DNA from: Carnobacterium sp. CP1
GTDB lineage: Bacteria > Bacillota > Bacilli > Lactobacillales > Carnobacteriaceae
Assembly (NCBI RefSeq): GCF_001483965.1
Contig: NZ_CP010796.1
Span: 1,302,001-1,366,000, forward strand
Direction of reading: 5' to 3'
DNA: 64,000 nt
Shown here: positions 54,575 through 63,018 of the stretch, in pieces
Layout: each line of letters opens with the position of its first letter
Numbering within the stretch: the first letter of the stretch is position 1
Made by a program: the position numbers and the translations under genes
Notes under the pieces: model-generated
What the model was told of the DNA's origin: nothing
The model's input: only the letters and a program-made list of their open reading frames with translations
Database searches by the model: none

Positions 54575-57208
54575 TTGGAATTTTACCAAAAAGAACAAGA
54601 TGTATTGTTGTCAGAATTAAAAAGTACGCCAAACGGCTTACAAACGAGTGAAGTAAACGCACGTCTCGAAGAACATGGGCATAATGAATTAAAAACGAAA
54701 GCAAAAGATTCTGTCTTAAAGCTTTTCTTAGAAACGTTTAAAGATGCGATGGTCATCGTTCTATTGATCGTTGCAGTCGTTCAGATTTTAATGGGTTCTG
54801 TAGTAGAATCCTTCATTATTTTCGCTGTGTTGATGATCAATTCAGTGATCAGTGTTGTTCAAACAAAAAAAGCTGAAGGTTCATTAGATGCGCTTAAAAA
54901 CATGTCTGCGCCGTTGGCCAAAGCCATCCGAAATGGCGAAAAAGTGACGATTCCTGCTAGAGAGTTGGTTCCTGGAGATATCGTGATCTTAGATGCAGGA
55001 GATTATGTTCCTGCTGATGGTCGTTTGCTTGAAGCCGGATCTTTGAAAATTGATGAAGGTATGCTAACCGGAGAGTCCGTTCCGGCAGATAAAGATACTG
55101 AGACCATTGCTGATACAGTCCCTGTCGGAGACCGTTCCAACATGGTTCACAGCGGTACTTTGGTCGTTTACGGACGCGGTCTTTTTGTTATCACCGGAAC
55201 TGGTAATAACACCGAAATCGGTCAAGTCGCTAACTTGCTTGAAAATGCCATGACCAAACAAACGCCGCTGCAAAAGAAATTAGATCAATTCAGTAAACAA
55301 TTGGGTATCGGCATTTTAATTTTATCTGTCGTTATTTTTGCCATTGAAGCTGCTCGTATTTATTTTGGCGGTTCATCGAATATCAGTGCGGATATGTTGA
55401 ACGCCTTTATGTTTGCCGTTGCTGTTGCTGTTGCAGCTATACCGGAAGCTTTACAATCTATCGTAACGATCGTTCTTTCGATGGGAACCAATAAAATGGC
55501 CAAACGACATGCTATTATTCGTAAATTACCGGCTGTTGAAACATTAGGAGCAACTAGCGTTATTTGTACGGATAAAACAGGAACATTGACACAAAACAAA
55601 ATGACGATCGTCGATTACTTCTTAGCAAACGGCAAATCAGGCAAATTTAATGACCATCCCGATACGTGGTCATTTGATGAAAAACGCTTGATGCAAATTG
55701 CTGTTTTAGCAAATGATTCCAATATCAATGAAGAAGGCCAAGAATTAGGCGATCCTACTGAAGTTGCTATGATCGCTTTCAGCAATAAAGTCAACAAACC
55801 TTATGGCGAACTGCGTACGAGTTACCCTCGTGAAGCAGAATTGCCTTTTGATTCCGACCGTAAATTAATGTCAACTGTCCATACCATTGATGGTGAACGA
55901 TTGATGTTAACCAAAGGCGGCCCAGATGTTGTTTTTGCCCGCAGTACAAAAATATTGGTTGATGGCGAAGTCTTGCCATTAACGGAACAACGATTAAAAG
56001 AGTTGCAAGACCAAAACGAATCTTTCTCTGACCGTGCGCTACGTGTCTTAGCATTTGCTTATAAACCGATTGGAGCAAATCAAACAGTTAGTTTTGAAGA
56101 CGAAAACGAGTTGATCCTAGCGGGTATTATGGCGATGATCGACCCTCCTCGTGAAGCTGTTTATGGCGCTGTTGAAGAAGCTAAAAAAGCTGGCATCAAA
56201 ACGGTTATGATTACGGGTGACCACAAAACAACTGCACGTGCAATTGCCCGTGATATTGGAATTGCTGAAGAAGGCGATATCGCATTGACCGGACAAGAAT
56301 TAGATGCATTAAGCGAAAAAGAATTGCATGCTAAATTAGAACAAATTTCAGTTTATGCTCGTGTTTCTCCAGAAAACAAAATTCGTATCGTACAAGCATG
56401 GCAAGATAAAGGCAAAGTTTCCGCTATGACCGGAGATGGTGTTAATGATGCTCCGGCTTTAAAACAAGCTGACATTGGAATTGCAATGGGAAGCGGAACA
56501 GACGTAGCTAAAGATGCTGCAGCAATGGTCTTGACCGATGATAATTTCGTTTCTATCATCAACGCTGTTGAAGTAGGCCGGAATGTCTATGACAATATCA
56601 AAAAAGCCATCGCTTATCTTTTTGCCGGCAACTTAGGAGCTATTATTGCTATTGTCGCCGCTTTAATTATGGATTGGGTTAACCCTTTCACTGCTTTACA
56701 ACTGTTGTTCATTAACTTAGTTAACGATTCCGTTCCGGCAATTGCTTTAGGTATGGAAAAAGGCGAACCAAATGTCATGTCTCGTAAACCAAGAGACCCA
56801 AATGAAGGGATTTTTGCTGGTCAAACTTTAGTTTCTGTTCTTTATCGCGGAGCATTGATCGGTATAGCTGTTATTATCTCTCAATATATTGGACTGGGTT
56901 ATTCAGATGAAATGAGTATCGCAATGGCCTTTACGACTTTAATTTTAGCTCGTACATTGCAAACTTTCCCTGCTCGTTCAAATTCACAAACCGCTATCGG
57001 AGCTGGCTTCTTCTCTAACGTGTACGTCTTATTAGCCGTTCTCTTCTGTTCTGCTTTATATGGATTAACCGTTCTTCCAGGTATCCGTGAATTCTTCTCA
57101 ATTCCTGCCAACTTTGGCTGGACACAATGGGGAATTGCTGCTGGATTAGCTGCTGGAGCAGTAGTCTTAATGGAGATCACTAAGTTAGTGATCCGCAAAA
57201 AGGACTAA
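54575..57208 (+). CDS. P-type cation ATPase (MgtA/YoaB-like Mn/Ca exporter)
   Basis: An 877-residue P2-type ATPase with an N-terminal cation-ATPase domain, ten membrane segments, IPEALQSIVTIVLSMG in helix 4, phosphorylated CTDKTGTLTQNKM (about residue 332), MITGDHKTTARAIA and [14 protein letters not shown]. The sequence is SERCA/PMR1-like, as in the lactococcal YoaB and pneumococcal MgtA pumps that export manganese or calcium. The Mn-type riboswitch upstream supports manganese detoxification. The likely start is TTG 54575, with AAGGGG 8 bases before it; the GTG at 54566 overlaps that box. Confidence 0.9.
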   Translation: MEFYQKEQDVLLSELKSTPNGLQTSEVNARLEEHGHNELKTKAKDSVLKLFLETFKDAMVIVLLIVAVVQILMGSVVESFIIFAVLMINSVISVVQTKKAEGSLDALKNMSAPLAKAIRNGEKVTIPARELVPGDIVILDAGDYVPADGRLLEAGSLKIDEGMLTGESVPADKDTETIADTVPVGDRSNMVHSGTLVVYGRGLFVITGTGNNTEIGQVANLLENAMTKQTPLQKKLDQFSKQLGIGILILSVVIFAIEAARIYFGGSSNISADMLNAFMFAVAVAVAAIPEALQSIVTIVLSMGTNKMAKRHAIIRKLPAVETLGATSVICTDKTGTLTQNKMTIVDYFLANGKSGKFNDHPDTWSFDEKRLMQIAVLANDSNINEEGQELGDPTEVAMIAFSNKVNKPYGELRTSYPREAELPFDSDRKLMSTVHTIDGERLMLTKGGPDVVFARSTKILVDGEVLPLTEQRLKELQDQNESFSDRALRVLAFAYKPIGANQTVSFEDENELILAGIMAMIDPPREAVYGAVEEAKKAGIKTVMITGDHKTTARAIARDIGIAEEGDIALTGQELDALSEKELHAKLEQISVYARVSPENKIRIVQAWQDKGKVSAMTGDGVNDAPALKQADIGIAMGSGTDVAKDAAAMVLTDDNFVSIINAVEVGRNVYDNIKKAIAYLFAGNLGAIIAIVAALIMDWVNPFTALQLLFINLVNDSVPAIALGMEKGEPNVMSRKPRDPNEGIFAGQTLVSVLYRGALIGIAVIISQYIGLGYSDEMSIAMAFTTLILARTLQTFPARSNSQTAIGAGFFSNVYVLLAVLFCSALYGLTVLPGIREFFSIPANFGWTQWGIAAGLAAGAVVLMEITKLVIRKKD

Positions 57209-57229
57209 TTAAAAAATAATGCTCAACAC

Positions 57230-57270
57230 AAAAACCCGCTGCGACTATTTTTCGTCGTAGCGGGCTTTTT
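57230..57270. terminator. Bidirectional terminator between the ATPase and second EIIC
   Basis: AAAAACCCGCTGCGAC pairs with GTCGTAGCGGGCTTTTT (one mismatch). Confidence 0.9.
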
Positions 57271-57282
57271 GTCGTTTTAATA

Positions 57283-58599
57283 TTACTCCATCGCTCCCTG
57301 CATTTCCGCATTAACGGCTGTTTGACCCTCCATTTCAATGTTATAGGCTTTCGTATCTACTAATTTAAAGAAAGGGTAGTAGATAACGACACTGAGCAAA
57401 ATTTGAATGACTTGATAAACCCCTCCGCGCCAACCACTCACTAGGAAACCAGCAATAACTGGAGGTGTTGTCCATGGTATATTGGCCCCATTCGTTAAAG
57501 GAACCAAACCTGTAGCCATAACAAAGTAAGTCAAAATAATCATCAACAGTGGCGTTATTAGAAAAGGAATCAGTATAATGGGATTTAAAACAATTGGCAA
57601 TCCAAAAATAAGCGGTTCATTAATACCAAACATTGCGGGACCAAAAGCAAGTTTTCCTAACGTTTTAAATTGAGCTGAGCGTGCTGCAAATAAGCATAAA
57701 ATAGCTAAACCGATCGTTCCTCCAGCTCCGCCGACTTTGACGAAATTTTGATAAAACTGATAGTTCACAATATGCGGCAATGCATCTCCGACTGCAAAAG
57801 CTGCAGCATTGTCAGCAGTCGATGACAACCAAATTGGAGTCATAACTGCTCCAACAATATTTGAACCATGAATTCCAAATGCCCACAATATAAGTTCGAA
57901 AAAAACAATTATCAATGTCGCTGGCAAAGAAGTTCCTAGGGCCGTTAAAGGCGTTTGCAAAAATTGAAAAATAAAAGCTTGTACTGTTTCATAAGAAGTA
58001 AAACTAAAACCAATCCGAATAAAGTTAAAAGCTAAAATAACAAATAATGCCGGAATCAAAGCTGTAAATGATTTTGAAACATTAGAAGGAACAGAATCGG
58101 GCATCTTGATAGTCCAGCCTTTTCCAACTACCCATCGTGAAATTTCAACGGCTACAATAGCCGTGATCATTCCAACAAATAGTCCACTTGCCCCTAAATT
58201 GCTAGTTGGAATGCCTGCAACGCCATCTGCTGTAGAAATCGTTGGAGTTAGAATTAAAAAACCGACAATTGAAATAACAATCGCTGATAAATCGTCTAAT
58301 TTATAATAGTTAGCCAGTGATTTGGAAATACCTAAGATAACAAATAACGTCATAATATCCATCGTCATATCGTAAGGTACTGTGAAGTAGCTGCTCCAGT
58401 TTTCTCCAAGAATGGATGCCATAAATTCAGGATATCCATTAATCGGCAAGTTGCCGAAAAGTAAGAACATAGAACCTAAAATCAAAATAGGCATAGCTCC
58501 AAAGAAACCTGTTTTTATAGCTGATAAATAACGATTTGAATCTAATTTGTAAGCAATCGGTCCCATTTTTTCTTGAAGAACATCTAAAAATTTATCCAT
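57283..58599 (-). CDS. PTS EIIC, lactose/cellobiose family (second copy)
   Basis: A 438-residue permease with about ten hydrophobic segments and the FGINEPLIFGLPIVLNP loop near residue 322. It is clearly related to the EIIC at 51083 but distinct. The start ATG 58599 follows AAGGAG by 8 bases. It lies downstream of a GH4 phospho-glucosidase. No EIIA/EIIB gene is adjacent. The cargo is probably another beta- or alpha-glucoside disaccharide. Confidence 0.92.
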   Translation of the reverse strand: MDKFLDVLQEKMGPIAYKLDSNRYLSAIKTGFFGAMPILILGSMFLLFGNLPINGYPEFMASILGENWSSYFTVPYDMTMDIMTLFVILGISKSLANYYKLDDLSAIVISIVGFLILTPTISTADGVAGIPTSNLGASGLFVGMITAIVAVEISRWVVGKGWTIKMPDSVPSNVSKSFTALIPALFVILAFNFIRIGFSFTSYETVQAFIFQFLQTPLTALGTSLPATLIIVFFELILWAFGIHGSNIVGAVMTPIWLSSTADNAAAFAVGDALPHIVNYQFYQNFVKVGGAGGTIGLAILCLFAARSAQFKTLGKLAFGPAMFGINEPLIFGLPIVLNPIILIPFLITPLLMIILTYFVMATGLVPLTNGANIPWTTPPVIAGFLVSGWRGGVYQVIQILLSVVIYYPFFKLVDTKAYNIEMEGQTAVNAEMQGAME

Positions 58600-58638
58600 T
58601 ATTAACACTCCTTAGTTCATTATTTTTCCCTCTCCATA

Positions 58639-58652
58639 AAACAGCGCTTACA
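58639..58652. promoter_or_regulatory. cre-like site before the second EIIC
   Basis: On the minus strand TGTAAGCGCTGTTT matches the cre consensus at 12 of 14 positions. It lies between the GH4 gene and the EIIC gene. Confidence 0.5.
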
Positions 58653-58713
58653 TTAAATAGTGTTAAATCAAGCTGAATTTTTCATCAGCTTAATTTAACA
58701 GAATCTCTATCCT

Positions 58714-60111
58714 TTAATTGCTTTTCATTAATTCATCCACATAGTTAACTGTTTCAGGTTGATTTTTTTCAATCTCTTTTATTTTTTCAGCAAACTGCGG
58801 CAAGTAATCTTTATGTGCATAAAGCATTTCATCCAATAACGTTTTAGCTATTGTTCCGCCTGGTACTAATGGATTGATCGTAAATGCTTGCAGTGCTGCA
58901 CCATAATCCCCATCAATAGCTGCCCGAATCACCGTTTCTTCCATAGCTTTCATATTCTGGATGATGCCTCTAGCTGCAGGAGGAAACGCTCCCCAGTTAT
59001 ACGGTTCTACACCATGGGCTGTAACAGCACCTGAAACTTCTACAATACTGTCGTATGGCAAGTCCGTTATCGTTCCATTATTTTCAGTAGAAACAACCAT
59101 ATCTGTCCGTTTATCATTTTGAATAGAGGCAATGATCTCACAAGCTGCATCACTGTAGTGTGTTCCGCCGCGTTGCGATAACTCATCTGGTTTGTGATCT
59201 AGTTGCGGGTCTTTGTATAGTTCAAATAGACGTGCTTCTGTTTCTTTAACCACCTGAGCTCTGGTCTCGCCTTTTTCGAACTCTTCAATAGAATGATTTA
59301 ACATTTCATCTTCAATATAATAATAGCGGTGGTAACCGCAAGGCAATAGTCCTAAGTCTTTGATTTGTTCATAATGGAAAGGAGCGTTATGAATGTTCTT
59401 CAAGTGGCTATCTTCTTCAGATTGATTAGGGCCGTAAATCAAATCAATCAGTTCTGCTGTTCTTTCTTTACCCGTTTTATCCCAAACTCGATGCCAATGG
59501 AAATGATTGATTCCGGCAAATTTAAAGAACAGCTCTTCTTCCGGTATGCCTAATTTTTCTGAAGCCGTTGAACAGTGTCCAATTGGAACATTGCATAGCC
59601 CAACTGTTTTTTTCCAACCGCCGTGCTTAATAGCCGCTTCTGTGACCATACCTGCTGGATTTGTAAAGTTGACCAACCAAGCGTCTGGACAAATTTCTTT
59701 CATATCCTTAATGATGTCTAAAATAACTGGAATCGTTCGGAACGCTTTAAACATTCCTCCTGCTCCATTTGTTTCTTGACCTAATACGCCATGCGATAAT
59801 GGAATCCGTTCATCTTTCACACGTGCATCCAATAGACCTACTCGGAATTGTGTAGTGACAAAATCGGCTCCTTGTAAAGCGGCTTTACGGTCAAGTGTCA
59901 ACTCCACTTTCCAATCAAGTCCCGCTGCTTTAACCATTCGTTTTGCCATTTCTCCCACGATTTCTAGTTTTTCTTTGCCTGCTTCAATATCGACCAAAAC
60001 GATTTCTTTAATCGGCAATTGATCTTTCCGTTTGATATATCCCTCGATCAATTCCGGTGTATAACTGGAACCTCCACCAATTGTAACGATTTTCAATGCT
60101 TCTTTCGACAT
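58714..60111 (-). CDS. GH4 6-phospho-glycosidase (CelF/LicH-like)
   Basis: A 465-residue NAD- and metal-dependent hydrolase. VTIGGGSSYTPELIEG at the N-terminus binds NAD; GLCNVPIGHC and GINHFHWHRV hold the metal ligands Cys and His. This is the signature of GH4 6-phospho-beta-glucosidases. It heads an operon with an EIIC permease 114 bases downstream. The promoter has TTGACA (60188-60183) with a palindrome filling the spacer, and a weak cre-like stretch near 60134-60147. Confidence 0.93.
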   Translation of the reverse strand: MSKEALKIVTIGGGSSYTPELIEGYIKRKDQLPIKEIVLVDIEAGKEKLEIVGEMAKRMVKAAGLDWKVELTLDRKAALQGADFVTTQFRVGLLDARVKDERIPLSHGVLGQETNGAGGMFKAFRTIPVILDIIKDMKEICPDAWLVNFTNPAGMVTEAAIKHGGWKKTVGLCNVPIGHCSTASEKLGIPEEELFFKFAGINHFHWHRVWDKTGKERTAELIDLIYGPNQSEEDSHLKNIHNAPFHYEQIKDLGLLPCGYHRYYYIEDEMLNHSIEEFEKGETRAQVVKETEARLFELYKDPQLDHKPDELSQRGGTHYSDAACEIIASIQNDKRTDMVVSTENNGTITDLPYDSIVEVSGAVTAHGVEPYNWGAFPPAARGIIQNMKAMEETVIRAAIDGDYGAALQAFTINPLVPGGTIAKTLLDEMLYAHKDYLPQFAEKIKEIEKNQPETVNYVDELMKSN

Positions 60112-60167
60112 ATGTAATTGTCCCCCTTCTTATAAAACGCTTTCTTTTCCTAAATTGACTATACTTT

Positions 60168-60183
60168 ATGTAATGCATTACAT
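60168..60183. promoter_or_regulatory. Perfect palindrome in the GH4 promoter spacer
   Basis: ATGTAATGCATTACAT is an exact 16-base palindrome between TTGACA (60188-60183) and TATAGT (60163-60158). It is a strong candidate repressor site. Its sequence differs from the CTAG-centred sites of the neighbouring GntR. Confidence 0.68.
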
Positions 60184-60431
60184 GTCAAGCACTAATTTAA
60201 AAATAATTTTTCAGTACAAAAAAAGCACCTCTAAAAACAAACGGATGCCTGCCTTTAGGGGTCTATTGTATCAATTAAATTAGCTGTTGACTGATTGGTC
60301 ACTAAATATGATTTTATTCTTTTTTCATAAGTGTTGCATAACTAAGCATTACCTTCTTTTAAAAACTGCTTTCTAAAAAATCATGGTGTTCTTACGGATC
60401 ATACCACTGCCATTCATCGTTCATATGGCAC

Positions 60432-60567
60432 TCAATCGGTTTTATCCGATTCGATCGGGCCTTTTCGGCCTCAGCCAAAAAGCACATCTGCTGCACTTGA
60501 TTTGCATGCCATACCGATAAAAATTTCTCATCCTTACCGTCCTCAAAACGGGTTTGCGTACCTTATC
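60432..60567. repeat. Dispersed intergenic repeat, copy 2 (inverted orientation)
   Basis: On the minus strand it carries AAGGTACGCAAACCCGTTTT with GAGGACGGTAA, then, after a spacer, the hairpin CTTTTTGGC-tgag-GCCGAAAAG and CCGATCGAATCGGATAA. The same modules occur at 35091-35243, without the second tandem unit. Confidence 0.65.
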
Positions 60568-60694
60568 CTCCATTCAAATTCACCCTTTTTTTAAAACATT
60601 AAAGTCAGTAAATTTGAGTATCGTTATCGCCAACTGTTATAATAATAAATCCAGAAAAACCATAAGGAACTGAATAACAGCTCATAACAATTGC

Positions 60695-60723
60695 TAAAAA
60701 AAGGCTAAAAACCTTTGTTAGCC
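60695..60723 (-). terminator. Terminator after the LysR gene
   Basis: On the minus strand GGCTAACAAAGGTTTTTAGCC is followed by a T-run (60702-60695). Confidence 0.8.
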
Positions 60724-60791
60724 GGTTCCCAGTCCTTTTTTATTGTATTCTCTCTTTCAAGTGTATTCTTTTTGAAAAAAACTCCGTTCCA

Positions 60792-61697
60792 TTATTTTTT
60801 ATGAAGCTCTTTTCCGTAAGATTCAGCAAGTTCAATCAGGACCTCGTTGAACTCTGTTTGGAAATACGTGGTGTTGCTGAGTTTCTTATTCACGATGAGG
60901 CTAATGTAAAACTGAGGTGCATTTTCAATTGGAATTCTGACTAGACGTGGACGGTCTTCTACTAAGATGTCGCTCATAAAAGCAAGCATGTGAGTGGAAG
61001 AAGCAATGGACAATGCCGTTTGGATTTCTTTGGTATAAAGAGTTTGCGGCTGTTCAATATGATTGTCTTTCATCCATTGTTTAAAAATACGCTGGTGGGT
61101 ATAGCCTTGCGCTAACGAAATAAACAATTCGTCTTGAATTTCTGCTGCTGTGACGCTGTCTTTTTTGGCTAAAGGGTTGTCAGGAGATGCCCAAAGTGCC
61201 ATTTCTTCTTTTTTTAAAGGGATCTGTAACAAGTTATCTTCGGCAAAAGTAAGACGATCGCTCCCAATAATGGCTAACGGAACTTGTCCTTTGCGCACCA
61301 AATCCAACATGACATCCGAGCTTTCTTCTTCAATAAGCTTCATAGAGGCAGAAAACTTCTTCAAATGCGGCATCAGCTGGGCCATGAAATGACCGCCAAT
61401 GGTCGGCAAAAAACCAAAGTAAACGACTTGATTTTTTAAATCATGAATTTCTTCTTTAGCCTGTTCTACCGACTTTAAGATATGTGTAGAGTATTTAAGC
61501 AATATTTCTCCCGTTTCCGTTAAACGCAAGTTCTTGTGAATTCGTTTTCTATCAATCAAGACCGTATCCAGCTCTTTTTCCAAGCGTTTTAAAGTCATCG
61601 AAATAGAGGGTTGTGAGACATAAAAATGTTCAGCAGTTGCAGTAAAATTCAGTGTTTCAGCTAAACGGTTAAAATAAACTAAATCTTGCAGATTCAT
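60792..61697 (-). CDS. LysR-family transcriptional regulator
   Basis: A 301-residue LysR protein. The N-terminal helix-turn-helix FTATAEHFYVSQPSISMTLK (residues 18-37) and LETELG-type region (RLEKELDTVLIDRKR) are followed by the two-lobed effector domain. It is divergent from lrgA-lrgB-lox. In Bacillus and staphylococci a LysR protein (CidR/AlsR type) controls cid/lrg-like genes in response to acetate or pyruvate, so it is the probable activator of the divergent operon. Confidence 0.88.
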   Translation of the reverse strand: MNLQDLVYFNRLAETLNFTATAEHFYVSQPSISMTLKRLEKELDTVLIDRKRIHKNLRLTETGEILLKYSTHILKSVEQAKEEIHDLKNQVVYFGFLPTIGGHFMAQLMPHLKKFSASMKLIEEESSDVMLDLVRKGQVPLAIIGSDRLTFAEDNLLQIPLKKEEMALWASPDNPLAKKDSVTAAEIQDELFISLAQGYTHQRIFKQWMKDNHIEQPQTLYTKEIQTALSIASSTHMLAFMSDILVEDRPRLVRIPIENAPQFYISLIVNKKLSNTTYFQTEFNEVLIELAESYGKELHKK

Positions 61698-61762
61698 GGT
61701 GTTCTCCTTTCGAGGCTTGTGAAGCTCGTAACATAAATAAAATCTATAATAAATCCCTTTTC

Positions 61763-61777
61763 ATAAATATAATTTAT
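61763..61777. promoter_or_regulatory. Candidate LysR box
   Basis: ATAAATATAATTTAT, a perfect inverted repeat of the AT-rich T-N11-A form, in the region between lysR and lrgA. Confidence 0.45.
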
Positions 61778-61798
61778 CATACCATAAAAAAACAATAT

Positions 61799-61848
61799 TT
61801 TCTAAGTAAAACAAAACATGATATAGTATATGTACTGAAGCGCTTACA
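61799..61848 (+). promoter_or_regulatory. lrgA promoter with cre-like site
   Basis: TTTCTA (61799-61804), a 17-base spacer and TATAGT (61822-61827). Just downstream lies TGAAGCGCTTACA (61836-61848), a cre-like palindrome one base shorter than consensus. Confidence 0.45.
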
Positions 61849-61873
61849 AATTATTAGTGGAAGGTGTGGCATT

Positions 61874-62266
61874 TTGAAATTGATCAAACAGCTTTTTTGG
61901 ATTTTTTTATTCTCTTTTTTAGGGGAAGTTATTTCCGCTTTAATGGCTTCATTTATAGCCATTCCAGGGAGTGTCATCGGAATGATTTTACTGTTCTTCG
62001 CGTTGCATTTTAAATGGATCCGCATGGAGCAAGTAGATGAAGCCGGCACATGGCTGACAGATAACATGGGCATTTTCTTCGTCCCAGCAGGTGTAGGGTT
62101 GATATCAAACTTTGATGTTTTAGCCAACACGTGGTGGCAGCTGCTGATTATTATGGCAGTAACAACCGTGCTTATGATGGCATTTGTTGGGAAAGTGGTA
62201 CAAGGCGTAAAACGCCGTGCAGAGAAAAACACTGTACCGGAGAAAGGAGAAAACTTGCATGTTTGA
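61874..62266 (+). CDS. lrgA: LrgA/CidA-family holin-like membrane protein
   Basis: A 130-residue protein with four hydrophobic segments and the family motif FIAIPGSVIGMILLF (residues 35-49), then DEAGTWLTDNMGIFFVPAGVG. It starts at TTG 61874, 9 bases after a GGAAGG box. LrgA and LrgB form a membrane complex; in streptococci and Bacillus such pairs import pyruvate. It overlaps lrgB by 8 bases. Confidence 0.85.
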   Translation: MKLIKQLFWIFLFSFLGEVISALMASFIAIPGSVIGMILLFFALHFKWIRMEQVDEAGTWLTDNMGIFFVPAGVGLISNFDVLANTWWQLLIIMAVTTVLMMAFVGKVVQGVKRRAEKNTVPEKGENLHV

Positions 62267-62963
62267 TAAGATTTTAACCAGTCCATTTTTGTGGATCGTG
62301 GTTACAGTAGGTTTGTATTTGCTGGCTGGAAAATTAAAAGCCAAATGGCCGAATCCGCTGTTTACGCCTTTAGTATTTGCGATTGTTGTCATTATCATTC
62401 TGCTTCTAGTAACCGATATACCGCTGGAAACCTATAATACTGGCGGACAATTCTTTAGTTTGTTTGTTACTCCAGCTACTGTAGCTTTAGCCATTAAACT
62501 GGAAAAGAATTTTGTATATTTGAAAAAATACTATCCAGCAATCTTAACTGGAATCGTATCCGGAGTGGTTTTCCATACGGTAATGATTTTTGCTTTCGCA
62601 TTGTTGTTCCAATTTGACCGGAATATGGTGGCAACGTTGATTCCGAAATCGATTACTACAGCGATTGCAGTTGGCGTTTCTGAATCCCTTGGCGGTATTG
62701 TTTCCTTAACCGTTGCGGTGGTTGTATTTACTGGAGTGATTGGTGCTGTCGTCGGACAAACAGTTTTCAAAATATTCAAAATTGATGATCCAGTAGCTCA
62801 GGGAGTTGCTCTTGGAAGTTCCTCTCACGCAATGGGAACCACCAAAGCGATTGAAATGGGTGACGTTCAAGGCGCGATGTCTGGGTTGTCAATCGTTGTG
62901 ACGGGAATTGTCGTCGTTATCTTAGCACCATTAACGGTTCCGATTATCAATTTATTGTTTTAA
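62259..62963 (+). CDS. lrgB: LrgB/CidB-family membrane protein
   Basis: A 234-residue protein with several hydrophobic segments. The LrgB motifs TPATVALAIKLEKNF, PKSITTAIAVGVSESLGG and LGSSSHAMGTTKAIEMG are clear. The start ATG 62259 follows AAGGAG; the longer frame to 62217 overlaps lrgA without an RBS. It works with LrgA. A lactate oxidase gene follows 55 bases downstream, which suggests that the pair handles pyruvate or lactate. Confidence 0.92.
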   Translation: MFDKILTSPFLWIVVTVGLYLLAGKLKAKWPNPLFTPLVFAIVVIIILLLVTDIPLETYNTGGQFFSLFVTPATVALAIKLEKNFVYLKKYYPAILTGIVSGVVFHTVMIFAFALLFQFDRNMVATLIPKSITTAIAVGVSESLGGIVSLTVAVVVFTGVIGAVVGQTVFKIFKIDDPVAQGVALGSSSHAMGTTKAIEMGDVQGAMSGLSIVVTGIVVVILAPLTVPIINLLF

Positions 62964-63018
62964 TTTAAAATGGGTTTAAAATTTAAAAAAATACACATAA
63001 AAGGATGGTTGAAAAACT

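Larger units (their letters stand above)
60184..60791. other. Long intergenic region with terminators and a repeat copy
   Basis: A 608-base stretch without a supported gene. It holds a hairpin at about 60218-60262 (ACCTCTAAA with TTTAGGGGT), the second dispersed repeat copy (60432-60567) and the LysR gene terminator (60695-60723). Confidence 0.6.

Noticed and set aside
55791-56078. Minus-strand frame inside the cation ATPase gene
   Set aside because: A shadow of the ATPase coding frame without RBS or promoter.
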